Positions 37,484 to 48,999 of a DNA stretch of 64,000 nucleotides are shown piece by piece. The stretch is from Epiperipatus broadwayi. Its lineage: Eukaryota; Onychophora; Udeonychophora; Euonychophora; Peripatidae. Made by a program: the position numbers and the translations under genes. The notes beneath the pieces were generated by a model. The model searched no databases, was not told the origin of the DNA, and was given only the letters and a program-made list of their open reading frames with translations. The stretch is from NCBI GenBank assembly GCA_028023455.1, contig JAQFVV010006245.1:6815276-6879275 (forward strand), written 5' to 3'. Positions within the stretch are counted from its first letter, which is position 1. Each line of letters begins with the position of its first letter.

Positions 37484-39094
37484 TTATATTGCAGTAGATG
37501 GATGCTGATACATATTTAAGACTTGGTAGGGTTTATTATCAGTTTTTCTTTCATTTAATATTGGTTCAGACTCTATACAGGCAATTTGTGATGAAACTGA
37601 ATAGTTGTCCATTTGTTGTTGGCTTAAATCCATTTCTATTTCATCATTTTCTAAGTTGTATATGTCTGATGAGTTGTGCTTTTGATCTGTTTTTTTGCCT
37701 TTTTGGATTCATGGTTTTTAGGTGGTCTACCTGGCTTTCTTTTTCCCTCTGGTGTATTCTCTTGAATGGGTGGAAGAGGGGGTTCTATTGCATCCATTAT
37801 GTTTGATGCAGTTTTGTTTATTATTGTGGTTTGTTTTATTATTGGTGTACTTATATTATCTTGATTTACATTTTCATAATGTAGCTGTGTGCATTTATTT
37901 TCTGTTTGTTGATTTTTACTTGGTACACCTTTTGTTTTATTGAGTTGCTGATCCTGTGATGTAATTACTGCATTTTGTGTTGTGGTTTCTTGAGAGTTAT
38001 TTTCATTTGAATCTTGGGTGTCTATGTTAGTTTTTGTGTTATTATTTTTTTGGTTAGTCTTTGGGATTGGCAATTCTGCTCTGTTATCATTTTTGTTTGT
38101 GGGTGTTTGAACCTGTTTTTTCCAGTTTCTATTATTGGGTTGTCAATGGATGTAGTGTTATTAGAAATTTTATTTTCATCATCAGTGGGTTGTTCTGGGG
38201 AGAGGATTTTGATTTGTTCACAGTTATTGCCTTTTGTGTTATTGCACTGAGTTTCTAGGTGGCCTCTCTGTCCACAGCCAAAAAAATGTGGCTTTAAACC
38301 TCTTATGTGAAGAGAGAGTGTTGCTTCTTGATCTGTAATTTGTGTTGGGATCATGGAAGCATCTACATTTTTATGGAGTTTTATTTTAAATTCAAAATGA
38401 TTACTACATATCAGTATAGGTGTGTCTTTTAAATAAATTGGATGTAGGGCAATTACTTTTCCAAGCGGGTTTATCATTTTTTGAAAATCTTGTAAGTTGT
38501 ATTTAAGATAAGTATTTTTTAGCACTTCAGTAATAATATTTTTCCGGTTTTCATCTATAATTACGAGTGCGTAATTATCGAGTACTAAAATAGTGGATTG
38601 AAAACGTTCTTTTTGATGCTGAGTATAAAAATCAATGGTTATATATTGCGAATTTGGATGATCTGCGATACAAGAGATTATTTCCCTTAGTGCATTTTGC
38701 GTAATTGCTTCATATAATAAAGCTTTTGGAAAATGATATAATGAGCATTGATTATCTGTTACTGCGAGTACTAGCGATGTTGGTGAATAAACCTGCGAAA
38801 AGTTTCAAACAACATATGAGGCACTGTATCATTGAAACGGTCCATCACATTTGCAAGCATTTCTTTTGTCCAGATTGTGGCTGGGGTTGATGTTCCTCTT
38901 GAGTATGTAGATCTAGATTTTTTATATCATTTGTACTTGTGGTTCGGAAATGCGGTATTTGGGTTGGTGCTGTAATATTACTGTTGCTTTTAAGTATTTT
39001 TGCTTACGAAATAGGTGATGTTGAAACTAATGATGTTGTTAATTTCATATTGGTGGTTAACTCACTCACGCTTGACTGGGCAGTAGCCATGATT
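37484..39094 (-). pseudogene. LINE-A copy 1 ORF1, zinc-knuckle nucleic-acid-binding protein
   Basis: The start is placed at the ATG at 39094-39092 (MATAQSSVSELTT), preceded by an A/T-rich leader. Early stops occur at about 39008 and 38850. The frame is then largely open: REIISCIADHPNSQYITIDF near 38690, DTPILICSNHFEFKIKL at about 38430, and a knuckle CGQRGHLETQC near 38270 (preceded by LKPHFFG). Copy 2 keeps a second Cys set, CLHCNQVDNHTPRC. The C-terminal part is Gln/Asn/Lys-rich with an AT-hook-like KRKPGRPPK at about 37730. It ends in a shifted frame at 37484. In LINEs ORF1 binds element RNA. It is broken here. Confidence 0.7.
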
Positions 39095-39304
39095 TATTAT
39101 TCTGACTCAAGTCAGTTTTTTTTAAAAAAAAGATATGAATACACACCGATATTTTTTAAAAAAATACTCTATTAATCTATTATATGATTTGATTTGTTCT
39201 GTATTATGTTTGTTTTGCGAATAACAAGTTGAAACAAAAGAAAAATATAAATACTTACATCGGAGAGCTTAAAGATTGATTCTTACTTCAGCAGAGATTT
39301 GCTG

Positions 39305-39345
39305 TGGGATTATTATTATTATTATTATGATGATGATGATGATGT
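39305..39345. repeat. (ATT)n(ATG)n tail of LINE-A copy 2
   Basis: ATT units pass into ATG units directly before the 3' end of LINE-A copy 2 (TTTCAAATCAAACTTTATTG). On the minus strand this is an (AAT)n/(CAT)n tail. It touches the 5' end of copy 1. Confidence 0.8.
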
Positions 39346-39731
39346 TATTTCAAATCAAACTTTATTGTTCATAAGAGTTACATTGTTAAAAATACATGGT
39401 TGAAAACTACATAGCTTTAGAACAAACAGATAGATATTATTGGTACAGTTCAAATAAATTGTTAGGCAGGTATCTGATAAATGTAAACTTGTAAACTGTG
39501 TATTTTCCTATGGTTCTATTTTCATTGTCTGAGGGTTTAGTTCATCAGTTTAAAATACTTTAGATTGAATTAAATATATTTTTGACTATTCAATACACAG
39601 ATGTGGTGTTTAAAAGATTATTGAAAATAAGATATGTGACAAAAATGTTTTGATTATTGAAAATAAGATATGTGACAAAAATGTTTTTGTTATAGCAAAA
39701 GTCATTTGGTTGTTTAAGATTATGTTCTGTC

Positions 39732-42700
39732 TCAAGTTTTCATTAGTGACCATGTAGCAGCAAAAATATTTGAGTGTGCAATTTTGCCATCTCTGGCATT
39801 CAGTTGTTTGAGATTATTAGAGAATTTGGCTGGGTGCTTTCTGGTGTTGTTTCCAAGACAGAAAATACATCTGGGATACCACAAAGTATAGAAATAAAAA
39901 ATTGCTGCATAGGCTGCTGGTATTGAGTCTTTACAGAGCATTTTATTAGATTATCAAGTGTGATGTTATTTTGACTATATGTGTTAATCATAATTTTTTG
40001 GGTATTTGTCAGAGCTGTGCTGTTATGTTTCTTCTTCCCTGTGGCACAAAGAACAAAAAACATTAATTTTGGTGTAAAATCTACATTATTAAGAAAATAG
40101 GAGGTAGGTAGAGCATGAAAATATAATCTTAAGAGAAAGTCAAAAAATTGGGTTCTAATGACCTTTTTTGGAATTGCTGCATCAACTGACTGTTGTTCAT
40201 ATTTAGCATTGGTGACTGAGAATCAGTCTTTAGATCTGGATATAGCATATTATAAATGCTCCAATAGGTGTATCTACCAAAAAAGACACCTGATCATAAA
40301 TCCTTTGGAGTTGGTTTATGAGCAAAGACAAATATCCATGTAAAGATGGTGGTTGATCTGTGGATGTTATTTGAAGGATGCATTCGAGAATAGGAAAACT
40401 TCTTATCAATGCAGCTAGGAGATTAATATTGTTTAGTTTATAAAAATTTGAATGGAGTGAAGATTTAATCCATTTCTGGTCATGGAAGACTAAATCATTT
40501 TACAGAGTGGAGACTACTTTTATGCACCATAATAGCTTGCTACAGAGTGAATAAATTGGACAAAGTGAAAGATTTGGTGAAGTTTATGATTGGTGAGTAA
40601 TAGGTTATTTTTGTTGTTACAAGCTGAATGAAAAGGCATACTTTTGCATATAATAAGAGATAGGTTTTGAGAGAGAATTGATTATATGTTCAGCATCATT
40701 TTTTCATTTTTTTCTGAATCTTTTGTCTCATTCCAGAGGGCCATAGGTAGAAAGGAAATCCAAGGAAATTAGATGGTTTACCATGATAAATTTGCATATG
40801 TATCTTGCCAGTGTAAAAAAACCTAGCTTATGTTTTATTAATGTTGATCTTGAGGATATAATTGAAGAGTTATTCATTAAGTATTTTTTCCAGAGTAGGT
40901 AATTGTTGTTTGGAGGTAAATGACAGTATGGTCATCCATGTATGCAATACATGGTATATATAGTTCACTGTGTGGAATTTGAATTGCTTGTAATTTTTGT
41001 CGTATTTTGTTTGTGAGTAATATAGAACATGAAAATAAAAAACTGAGTGGAGATCCTTGAGATATGGATTGGTGAGGAAAGAATAAAGATGATGTTCAAC
41101 CATTAATTGTAATATAGATTTCATGATTAAGAAGTAAGTTGGTTAGTAAAAATAAGAGAGAATGAGGTATTTTGGTGTCTACAAGTGTTTGAATTAAAAT
41201 TTCAATAGGAACTGAGTCAAAAGCAGCCTCAATGTCAATTTGAGCAGCCATTGAAGCATATTTTTTCTTCTCTCAAACTAAATTTACAATGGTTTTGAAA
41301 TTGGGGGCAGCTTGTCCTGTTGATGAGCCTTTTTTGCATGTTGCATCAGTGATAATAGAGGAAGGAAATATGTTTCAATTTTATCTTTTAGAACCTTTTC
41401 CAGCATTTTAATACCAAGGGGCCCCATGGAGATTAATTGCAGATTAGATAGATTGGATATTGAAGCTTTCTTTTTGTTGAATGGAACTAAGGTGATTGGA
41501 TATAGATCTTTTATGTTAAACAACTTTTGTGATAGATAATTTACTGAATCACATAGATATGTGGTGGTAAAATGATTGAGATGTGAAAAATACAAATTTA
41601 GGGATTCCATTAAAAATTTAGAGATTCCATGTGGGCCTGGATGACAAGAGTTTGGTATTGTGGTTAGCTTCAGCAAGAAAGCAGTAGCATGGAATAGTTT
41701 ATCTGACTCTGGTTGGCCAAAGAGATCTTCAGGTTGTGTGAAGACATAATGAGACTGCAGCTTTTGTTTGAAATATACTTATCATATTATGTCTAGCTTT
41801 GATGATAACCTTGGTTTCAAGTGCTTGTGAAATTCTGACAGTGGAATGATATCCCAGAGCCCATCTAATGTACCATCATGTCCAGGTATGTTGTTTTGTT
41901 AGACAAATTTTTTCTTTTTTTGTGGCAAGATAGTCTTTTAGAGTGTTGCAGGTGTTATTATATATTTGTATAAGTCTTTTTATATATGCTTAGATATTTG
42001 GTGCAGATTTACACATGGTGATTCTTTTATGTAACTCATCAGTCAAAGTTAGAAGACTTGAGGGTGATGAGGTGGTTCTAGTAATATGATTTATATTGAA
42101 TGACAGAATGTTGATAAAGAAAATACACCATTGAACAGGATCAAGTTTAAATAGCATAATGTATGTTTTAGAATACCAAAATTAAGAAGCATGTGAAGGT
42201 AGAATTATTCTTATTGTTTTATGAAGTTCAATTGTTGATGCACTTAGAATAAGTTCAAGCATTGGACTGGTGTGATCAGAAAAGGGTGAGGGATTAAGTG
42301 TTAAGTGTAAATAAAAGCATGGATCAATAAGTGAGGTGTGATAATGGTTGTGGAATGAGATGGAGTTGGGTGGTAAGAAACTTTCAGCACCCATTAGGGT
42401 TTTTTCAAGTTGATGTAGCCACTTTAAAACAAAAGTGTGATAGCTCATTTTAAAGTTGCTCATTAAAACAATCAGGAAAGAGGTTAATGACAGTAATGAG
42501 TTAATGGTGAGCAAAAATTTTGAGATGACAGCTGCTTCAGGAGATATGTAAACAAACATTATGTTGAGTGCAACAGTATCATGATGAAAAGTGATTATAA
42601 GTAGGTTTGAGTCAACATATATGATTTTCAAGGATGATGAACAAGCCAATGCCTTCTGAAGGTGATGATGAATCTCATAGGTGCAAAATCTGTGGTCCTT

Positions 42701-42857
42701 AAATAGGTTGTGGGGACAATCTGAGAATCACTACATATTTTTGTTTCCAGCAGACCCAGGACATGTGGCTGTGTAAATTGAATCCATTTACTTAGCTGGA
42801 GGTTTTTTTAATTGAGTTAAGACCTTGAATATTGAAAGCTTTTATCTTTATTTTCAT
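39732..42857 (-). pseudogene. LINE-A copy 2 ORF2 remnant
   Basis: The start ATG at 42857 gives MKIKIKAFNIQGLN. The endonuclease continues at 42649-42182 (LKIIYVDSNLLIITF, MFVYISPEA, LMSNFKMSYHTF, where the GDFN motif is degraded to SNFK, and LIDPCFYL). The RT part at 41676-41284 shows NLQLISMGPLGIKMLEKV, and 41124-40870 follows. The C-terminal block is at 40063-39732 (FVLCATGKKKHNS and FAATWSLMKT). Stops and shifts are numerous. Assignment follows from its block-by-block similarity to copy 1. Confidence 0.68.
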
Positions 42858-42899
42858 GTTGAAAGTAAATGAACAGAAAATGTTTTGAGAATCAGTTAT

Positions 42900-44605
42900 T
42901 TTATATTGTCTGGATTGAGATTTTCATGTTTATAAGGTTTAGAAAAAAGATTATACGAACATAAATTGCCGGTTATGACTCAAAATTAGTTTTCAGGGCT
43001 AGCATCTAGGGCATCAAAATATTTAAGAGATGTTTTGTTTGCATATTTTTTTTAAATAGGGAAGGTTTAATATCGGTTGGTATGTTGTCTTCAGAGTTTG
43101 TTTTTGATTCATTGCTTGAGCTTGGAGTTTTGGTAAGTGAATGATGAAGATTTTTGGACTCAGTCAGAGCTTCCTGTTTTTGTTGAGTCTTTGTTAAGTG
43201 GGAGCTACAGGATTCTAGGTTATAAATGCTGTTATTAGTGATATTAGGATAATTTTGATATTAAGTGTTTTTATTTTTTTTATTACCATGCTTTTCATGG
43301 TTGCCCAAGTTTTCTTTTGGAAGTGGAATCTGTGTCACAGCTTTTAATTATTGGTAATGGTGCTGTCAGTGTATCAATGACATTTATGTTGGTCTTATTT
43401 ATTATAGGTGAAAATTGGTTAGTATTGCCATTGTGAATTATTGACTGTGTTACCTTAGCTATATGAGTTAAAACTGTTTACATGATTTGGAAGATGAGAT
43501 GAGAGTTTGATTGTTATCACCTGATCAATTCTGTTGCTAATGTTAATGGGTGTGCTAAAGGTTTGATTTGCCTGCTCAGTGGAGAGGTCAATTGGTGAAG
43601 CATCTATATTTAAGGGAGAGCTTGTGTGTGTGTATTAAGTATTTTGTCAATATTGTCTGGGTCTTGATTATGAATGCATCTAGGTGTATGGTTATCCACC
43701 TGATTACAATGTAAGCATTGAGTGGTTGTGCAGTTAATTGCTAGATGAACATGCTGGCAACAAGAGAAACATTGTGGCTTTATTCCTCTTATGTATAGGC
43801 AAAGCATTGCCTCTTCATCGTTAATGGTTAGATCAATGTTTTTGTTTGGCTTGACTTTAAACTCATAGCTATTGCTATATATTAGAATTGGAGTGTCCTT
43901 TAGGTAAACTGGTTGCAATGAGACAACCTTCCTAAAAGGCTCCATTAGTGTTTGAAAATCCTGTGTGGAGAAGCCTAGATATGTATTTTTCAATATGCCA
44001 GTTATGTATCTATTTGTTTTCATCTACAGCAATTAGAGCAAAATGACCCAATGTTTAGATCTTCATTTTAAATCTATTTTTTGGTTTTGATCACGGAATT
44101 CTATGATCAGATTGTGACGATCAGCTAAGCGTATAACACTGTTCCATAGATTGTGCAAAGTGAGTGCTTCTTATAATAAAGCTCTTGTGAATTTATACAA
44201 AGAATAATGATATCTGTAGCTGATAAAACTATTGAGCAATCTGTGAAAAAACAGCAGAATGGGTTAAATAGTCCATTAGGAATAGTAATTTGTGGAACTT
44301 CTCAGAAATGCTGTCTAGCATATCAGTAGTCCATATTACAGAAGGTGTGGGTGTGTGTGTGTGTGGGGGCGGAGGGTTGTTTCTTCACCATTTTGATTTG
44401 TAAATCTAAATTTTCAATATCGTTGGTTGAAGATTATCTGAATCTTTGTGAAAAGGAATTAAAATTTCTGCTTATAATTAGTGTTGAGGTACCAAAGTTT
44501 TTTTCCTTTGAAATATCAGCAAATGTTTTTTATTAATTAAAGTAACATTATTTCTTAGGTTTGTATTTTCACTGGGTTATGTAATACTGAAGGCGTGGCT
44601 GTCAT
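42900..44605 (-). pseudogene. LINE-A copy 2 ORF1 remnant
   Basis: The probable start is MTATPSVLHNPVK at 44605. The best open part is 44023-43610: NTYLGFSTQDFQTLMEPFRK, then DTPILIYSNSYEFKVKPNKN, matching copy 1 line by line. It has a Cys-rich stretch CFSCCQHVHLAINC followed by CLHCNQVDNHTPRC. In copy 1 the first knuckle reads CGQRGHLETQC, so the family probably carries two adjacent zinc knuckles. The C-terminal Lys/Gln-rich tail is heavily broken. Not functional. Confidence 0.65.
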
Positions 44606-44905
44606 TTACATTATCTTTAACCAATGCTGTGACGAAGTGTATTAGTTTTTTTTGCCTTCCACAAATAATTGCAAACTTTTACAATATAATTAATTTGTTA
44701 TTGTTTTTAAAAAAATAATTAAAAATTATCTTTTATGATGGAGTTGCAAGTAATAATATTAAAAATAGCAGGAGATTTTTGAAATACTTGAAGCCATGTG
44801 TGTAGTCAGGTGGCGCTTTTACGTATTATTATTAAAGTATGTAATAGCGATCATAACTTCTTTATAATAGAAATGATTAGTAATGTGATGAAAAATAGTA
44901 ACAAA

Positions 44906-44985
44906 AGCCGCCATGTAAGCAAGTAGTTGGTTTCAGACGGTCGTGGGTTCGCGTCCCGGCCGATGCTATGACATATGAAAAAAAA
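44906..44985 (+). mobile_element. Short tRNA-like SINE fragment in CR1 copy 2
   Basis: About 80 bases with no counterpart in CR1 copy 1 split the SNKS and RKDSER codons. They contain an A-box-like TAAGCAAGTAGTTGG and a strong B-box GGTTCGCGTCC at 44946-44956, and end in an A run. This looks like a very short tRNA-derived SINE. A clear target duplication was not found. Confidence 0.5.
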
Positions 44986-45684
44986 ATAGAAAGGATAGTG
45001 AAAGATGTGGGTGGAGAGTGAATAAGAACAAGCTAGAAGAGTATAAAATAAAAGTTGAAGAAACCATGAAAGAGTTGGTTGGGAATAAGTATAAGGACTG
45101 GTGTGATAAAATAGAAAAAGGGGCAAATAAGATTTTAGGTGAAAATATTCAGAAGAATAAAAGTAATAGGAAAGTGAGAGTTAGTAAAAGTGTAAAAGAG
45201 AGGAAAAAAGCAAGCAAAGAATATAAGTGTGCTATTAAGAACAAAGTGAAAAAGATATTAATGCTAAATGGGAAAAGTACTTAAAAAAAAGTTGGCTAAA
45301 ATAGATAATTCTATAGAGCGAATGGAATTGAATAGCAAACTGTTGGAAGATATTAATAAAGGTGGAAGAGATGGGAGTAAAAAATTTTGGAAATACATTA
45401 AAAGAAGGAATGGAGGGGAAAGATAAATAGTATTACTAAATGATGAGGGAATAGAGTGTAGCTCTAGAGAAGAATTAGAGATAATCTTAATCAATTATGT
45501 ATGGATATAGAAAAGATGTTAGATGTGAAGGACAGAGTGATAGAAAACATGAGAGCACATAGTAATGGGAATATACAATTTACAGAAAATAAATTGAGTG
45601 AAGCAGGTAAGAAATTGAAAGGTGAAAAGGCAAGAGTATTTGTCTGAAGGTTTGTAATGATGGTATATTACAAGATGTGATATG

Positions 45685-46237
45685 TTGGACTATTTCAATC
45701 ATTTATGAGTGAATGTTGAATGTATAAAAAATTTTAAACTTTTTATTTAAACTTTCCAAATGCAAACAGCTTGTTACTAATAACACCCAAATAGATAATA
45801 CAGGTTAGAATTACACAATGTTTCGAATAGTATTATTCTCCATTCTTCTTCAGATATTGCTGGCCTATATGCACAGTGACAATATTCACTTAGAAAAAAA
45901 ATTGGAGGACTCCGGAGGATTTGAACCAACCCTCATATATAAATATTTCTACTATATGTTGCCTTTGATGGAATAGCTCAGTTGGTAGAGCGTTTGCCTT
46001 AAATTCAATATTCAAGAATCTAAAGGTGCGAGTTCATCTTCTAAGCAAATATTGTTACTGTGCATATAGGCCAGCAACACCTGAAGAAGAGTGAAGAATA
46101 ATATTACTCAAAATGTGTAATTACTAACCTGTATTGTCCATTTGTGTGTTATTACTAACAAGTTTGTATTTGGAAAGTTTAAATAAAAAGTTTTAAATAT
46201 TCTATACGTTCACTCATAAATGATGGAAATAGTCCAA
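45685..46237. mobile_element. Foldback element with tRNA-like apex, in CR1 copy 2
   Basis: The ends TTGGACTATTTC and GAAATAGTCCAA are exact inverted repeats. The two ~210-base arms continue as diverged inverted copies (CATTTATGAGTGAA, AACTTTTTATTTAAACTTTCCAAA, ACAGGTTAG, GCTGGCCTATATGCACAGTGAC). The element interrupts the RT frame of CR1 copy 2 between ...EKARVF and the matching GLEEWAAEM. Flanking TG dinucleotides may be the target duplication. tRNA-like sequence lies at the centre. No ORF. Confidence 0.75.
45967..46040 (+). other. tRNA-like half with A box at foldback apex
   Basis: GATGGAATAGCTCAGTTGG with TAGAGCG is an excellent tRNA D-arm/A box (TAGCTCAGTTGG at 45974-45985). The expected anticodon and T arms are disrupted, with only a degenerate GGTGCGAGTTC where the B box should be. 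On the other arm the minus strand carries a perfect B box GGTTCAAATCC (45917-45927). It is not an intact tRNA gene. Confidence 0.6.
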
Positions 46238-46239
46238 TG

Positions 46240-47230
46240 GCAAGAGGTTTGGAAGAATGGGCAGCAGAAATGGTAATGATTTTAGGGCATAGGGTAAATT
46301 TTAAATTATCTTGTTTCAATAAGGTGGCACAGAAGAGAGATTTTCTGGGTAGTTGCTAGAGTAATACAAGAGTAAGGCTACTATTTAAAGGAAAGGGTAA
46401 CAATTATAGATCGATAGTGATAAAATCAATCCTAAGTAAAGTTTTCTCATATATGGTGATATGAAGCATTGCAAAATGAATGGAAGAAAATAATATAGTG
46501 GGAGAAATACAAGGAGGTTTTTGATCATATAGATGTTTAGTAGATAGTTTAATTGTAGTTACCCAACTTATGAATCTGAGTAGGAATACAGGTAGATAGT
46601 TATATATGGTTTTTATAGATATAGAGGTGAATAATAGAGTATATAGAAATAGATTATGAGTAAGTTTAGTAAATTTGGGAATGGATGGAGCTTTAGTGAA
46701 TATTGTTAAGAAATTATATGAAAATAATTACTATATATATCAGTTAGAGAATATAGAATCAGTTAAAGTTAAAAATGGGATGAGACTAAGGCAAAGATGT
46801 CCTATGGTACTTATTCTGTTTTTGTTGTATTTGAGAGAAATAGAGAGAGAGCAATAGAAAGATTAGAAAGAGGGGTAGAGATTCCATTAATAGGTGGAAC
46901 TGAGTATATACATTGTTGGGTCTTTTATTTGTGGATGATATTTTTTGTGTGCAGAAAGAAGGGAAGATATGAAAGTTATGCTGAGGACATGTACACAGTT
47001 GGGTAAAGAGATGGCAATTAAATTTAGTGAAGAAAAATCAAAAGTAATGATGATTAATACTGGGGAGAGAAAACACAAAGAATTTTTATTGGGGGATATA
47101 AAGTTAAATGTGGTAAAGAGATATAACTATTTGGGAATTATCCTAAGTAATCAGAGAAATTGCTTGGATGAATGGGAGAAAAAAATGATAAATGAAGCAA
47201 AGAAACTATTTAACAGTATTTTCATATAAT
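46240..47230 (+). pseudogene. CR1 copy 2 reverse transcriptase remnant
   Basis: Blocks match the minus-strand copy: LSCFNKVAQKRDFLGS, TRVRLLFKGKG (about 46370), FIDIEV-type motif A near 46610 with the DKAYD part altered, NLGMDGALVNIVKKLYENNY (46670), LRQRCPM near 46790, LFVDDIFFVC (motif C, both Asp present, about 46925), and a thumb region SKVMMINTGERK...YNYLGIILSNQRN (47040-47160). The foldback insertion removed continuity with the linker upstream. Several shifts; inactive. Confidence 0.74.
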
Positions 47231-47364
47231 AAATATGATGTAGCTAGAATTGTATGGAAGAAGAGTAGCAGTAGCAGGATTAACATATCATAATGATGCA
47301 TTGTGTTAGTAAAGAGGTATTAGATTACTTAGAAAAAATACAAAAAAAAGTAGAAAGATGAAGT

Positions 47365-48180
47365 GTGAATGACAAACGAGACAATTCAAGGAGAAATGGG
47401 ATGGTCAAGTTTTTGTATAAGAGATGCAAAAGCAAAATGAAAATGTTTAGTAGATTGCAGTTTATGGATAATAAAAGAGTGGCCAAAACAGTATTTAATT
47501 GGGTTATGAATAAAGGACAGGAAACAAGATGGGTGAGAAAGGTAATGCAATATGCAGAAGATTTGCATACAGACTTTATGTCAGTATACTTATACAAAAG
47601 GTGGGATGATTGTGTTAGGAGAATTGTTAAGTATTATAGTGTTAAGGAATGGGATAGAAGAATAGATGCATTAATAAAGTATAGGGAGTTGGAAAGATGG
47701 AGAACTAGTATAAAAAGTAAATAGTATAAATATTTATAGAAGTAAACAGAATATTGGGTGTTAATTTATGATAATAGCAAGGAAAGTAGTTTACTCTTAA
47801 GGCTCGAACGGGATCTTTAGCAACAAGGGAATAAATACATAAATGGAAAAATATGGATGATTTAGTCTGCAAGTTGTGTAAAGAAGGCATAGACAATATT
47901 AGACATCTGTTAATTGAATGTAAATGCTTGAAAGCAGAACTTGTGCAAATAATGAAGTTGCGGAAGAATAAGTATAAACAAAGTTACAGAAAGTGGCTTA
48001 TTGGTTTTTATGCTGGGTTTGGGAAAAGACAAGGAGGATTTAGATATAAAGATCATGGAGTTGACAAAGATTATGTTGTGGAAATGGGATGGAGCAGGAT
48101 AGAGAAGAATATGAAAAACTTAGGGTGGGGAATGGAAAGCGAAGTCAAAATGGCTAACAGGTTTTTCTGGGCATAGTTGC
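47365..48180 (+). pseudogene. CR1 copy 2 ORF2 C-terminus with Cys-His knuckle
   Basis: The frame 47365-47724 reads MVKFLYKRCKSKMKMF...FNWVMNKGQETRWVRKV...RRIVKYYSVKEWDRRID. The next frame, 47853-48176, begins with LVCKLCKEGIDNIRHLLIEC, a CX2CX7HX4C knuckle. It ends GWSRIEKNMKNLGWGMESEV, which gives the probable natural C-terminus of the family's ORF2, since the 3' UTR starts right after. A frame change between 47724 and 47853 breaks it. Confidence 0.72.
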
Positions 48181-48242
48181 TGAGAGATTCCTGACTCCAT
48201 AAGAAGTCACAGTCACAGTGCATCACATCACATAAATTGAAT

Positions 48243-48245
<3 letters not shown>

Positions 48246-48327
<82 letters not shown>

Positions 48328-48352
48328 GATCATCATCATTATTATTATCATC
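48246..48352. repeat. Palindromic (AAT)n(ATT)n microsatellite
   Basis: About 15 AAT units turn directly into about 13 ATT units and a few ATG/ATC units, so the tract is self-complementary. The left half is the natural tail of the + strand CR1 copy. The right half has the opposite orientation. It lies 38 bases before the candidate exon at 48390. Confidence 0.88.
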
Positions 48353-48389
48353 CATACTTCGACTTTATTTAGTTTCGATTTATCTTTAG

Positions 48390-48478
48390 GACACACTATA
48401 AACATTTTAATTGTAGTTCCAGAAAAGTCTTGCAAGATTGTGAAGGAAAATTTAATCAAAGTAGGAATTAACTCTTAA
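48390..48478 (+). CDS. Candidate alternative exon, possibly a last exon
   Basis: An acceptor (TTTATCTTTAG) precedes 48390, and the phase fits the exon ending at 30320 (G plus GA makes Gly). The frame reads HTINILIVVPEKSCKIVKEN then LIKVGINS and stops at 48476-48478. A weak donor (AAA|GTAGGA) at 48461 would give a 71-base exon, but that ends in phase 0 and does not fit the preferred frame of the 49000 exon. It could instead be an alternative terminal exon, since AATAAA occurs near 48612. The peptide is not recognised. Confidence 0.3.
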
Positions 48479-48999
48479 TATTTTCCTTTTTTTGATTAAT
48501 TAGTTTTTTTATTTTTATAAATTATGAATTTATAAAAGTGCCATTTTAATATTTATATGTATTACGCATATGCTAATTTGTGTTCATTTACTATTGTGAT
48601 TTGTTTTTTATTAATAAATAATTATATGACTAATTGCTTAGATAGTCATGTGACATTTAAATATTTAAGTGATAGATTGAGCACTAATAGGTCTGGAAAC
48701 CTTTAGCTCATGTGTACATGATTTTATCATTGCATTAAAATTTACAGGTATTTTTTTAATATTTAAATATTTCTCTTAGTGTTTTGCTTTAAATGCAACT
48801 AATATTCTATAGACATTTTATGATGACTTTTAAATAAATATATTTGTCAAAACCTAAGTGTCTCTAGATAAACGATAGAGACATAATAAAATTTATATTA
48901 AATAATGTAAATTTAAAAATGACCATTTTTTGAGAAAAATATTTTATTATTTTGATATTATTGTAATGATTATGATGCTGAATATATATATATTTTTAG

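Larger units (their letters stand above)
39345..44800 (-). mobile_element. LINE-A copy 2, older and more damaged
   Basis: The order of parts is the same as copy 1: ORF1 from about 44605, ORF2 from 42857 to about 39732, and a 3' end with the AAACTTTATT box. Stops are more frequent than in copy 1, so it is older. A (GT)n tract interrupts ORF1 near 44345-44370. It lies directly upstream of copy 1 in the same orientation. Confidence 0.75.
44830..48245 (+). mobile_element. CR1-type LINE copy 2, 5'-truncated
   Basis: The copy starts within the endonuclease C-terminus (CNSDHNFFIIEMISNVMKNS at 44846-44905) and runs through linker, RT, C-terminal knuckle and 3' UTR. The end TCACAGTGCATCACAT matches copy 1 and is followed by (AAT)n. 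ORF1 and most of the endonuclease are missing, as is usual for LINE copies made by incomplete reverse transcription. Two later insertions sit inside it: a short tRNA-like piece at 44906-44985 and a foldback element at 45685-46237. Confidence 0.8.

Noticed and set aside
45917-46040. Functional tRNA gene
   Set aside because: The A box and the B box are on opposite strands and belong to inverted arms; no complete cloverleaf can be formed.
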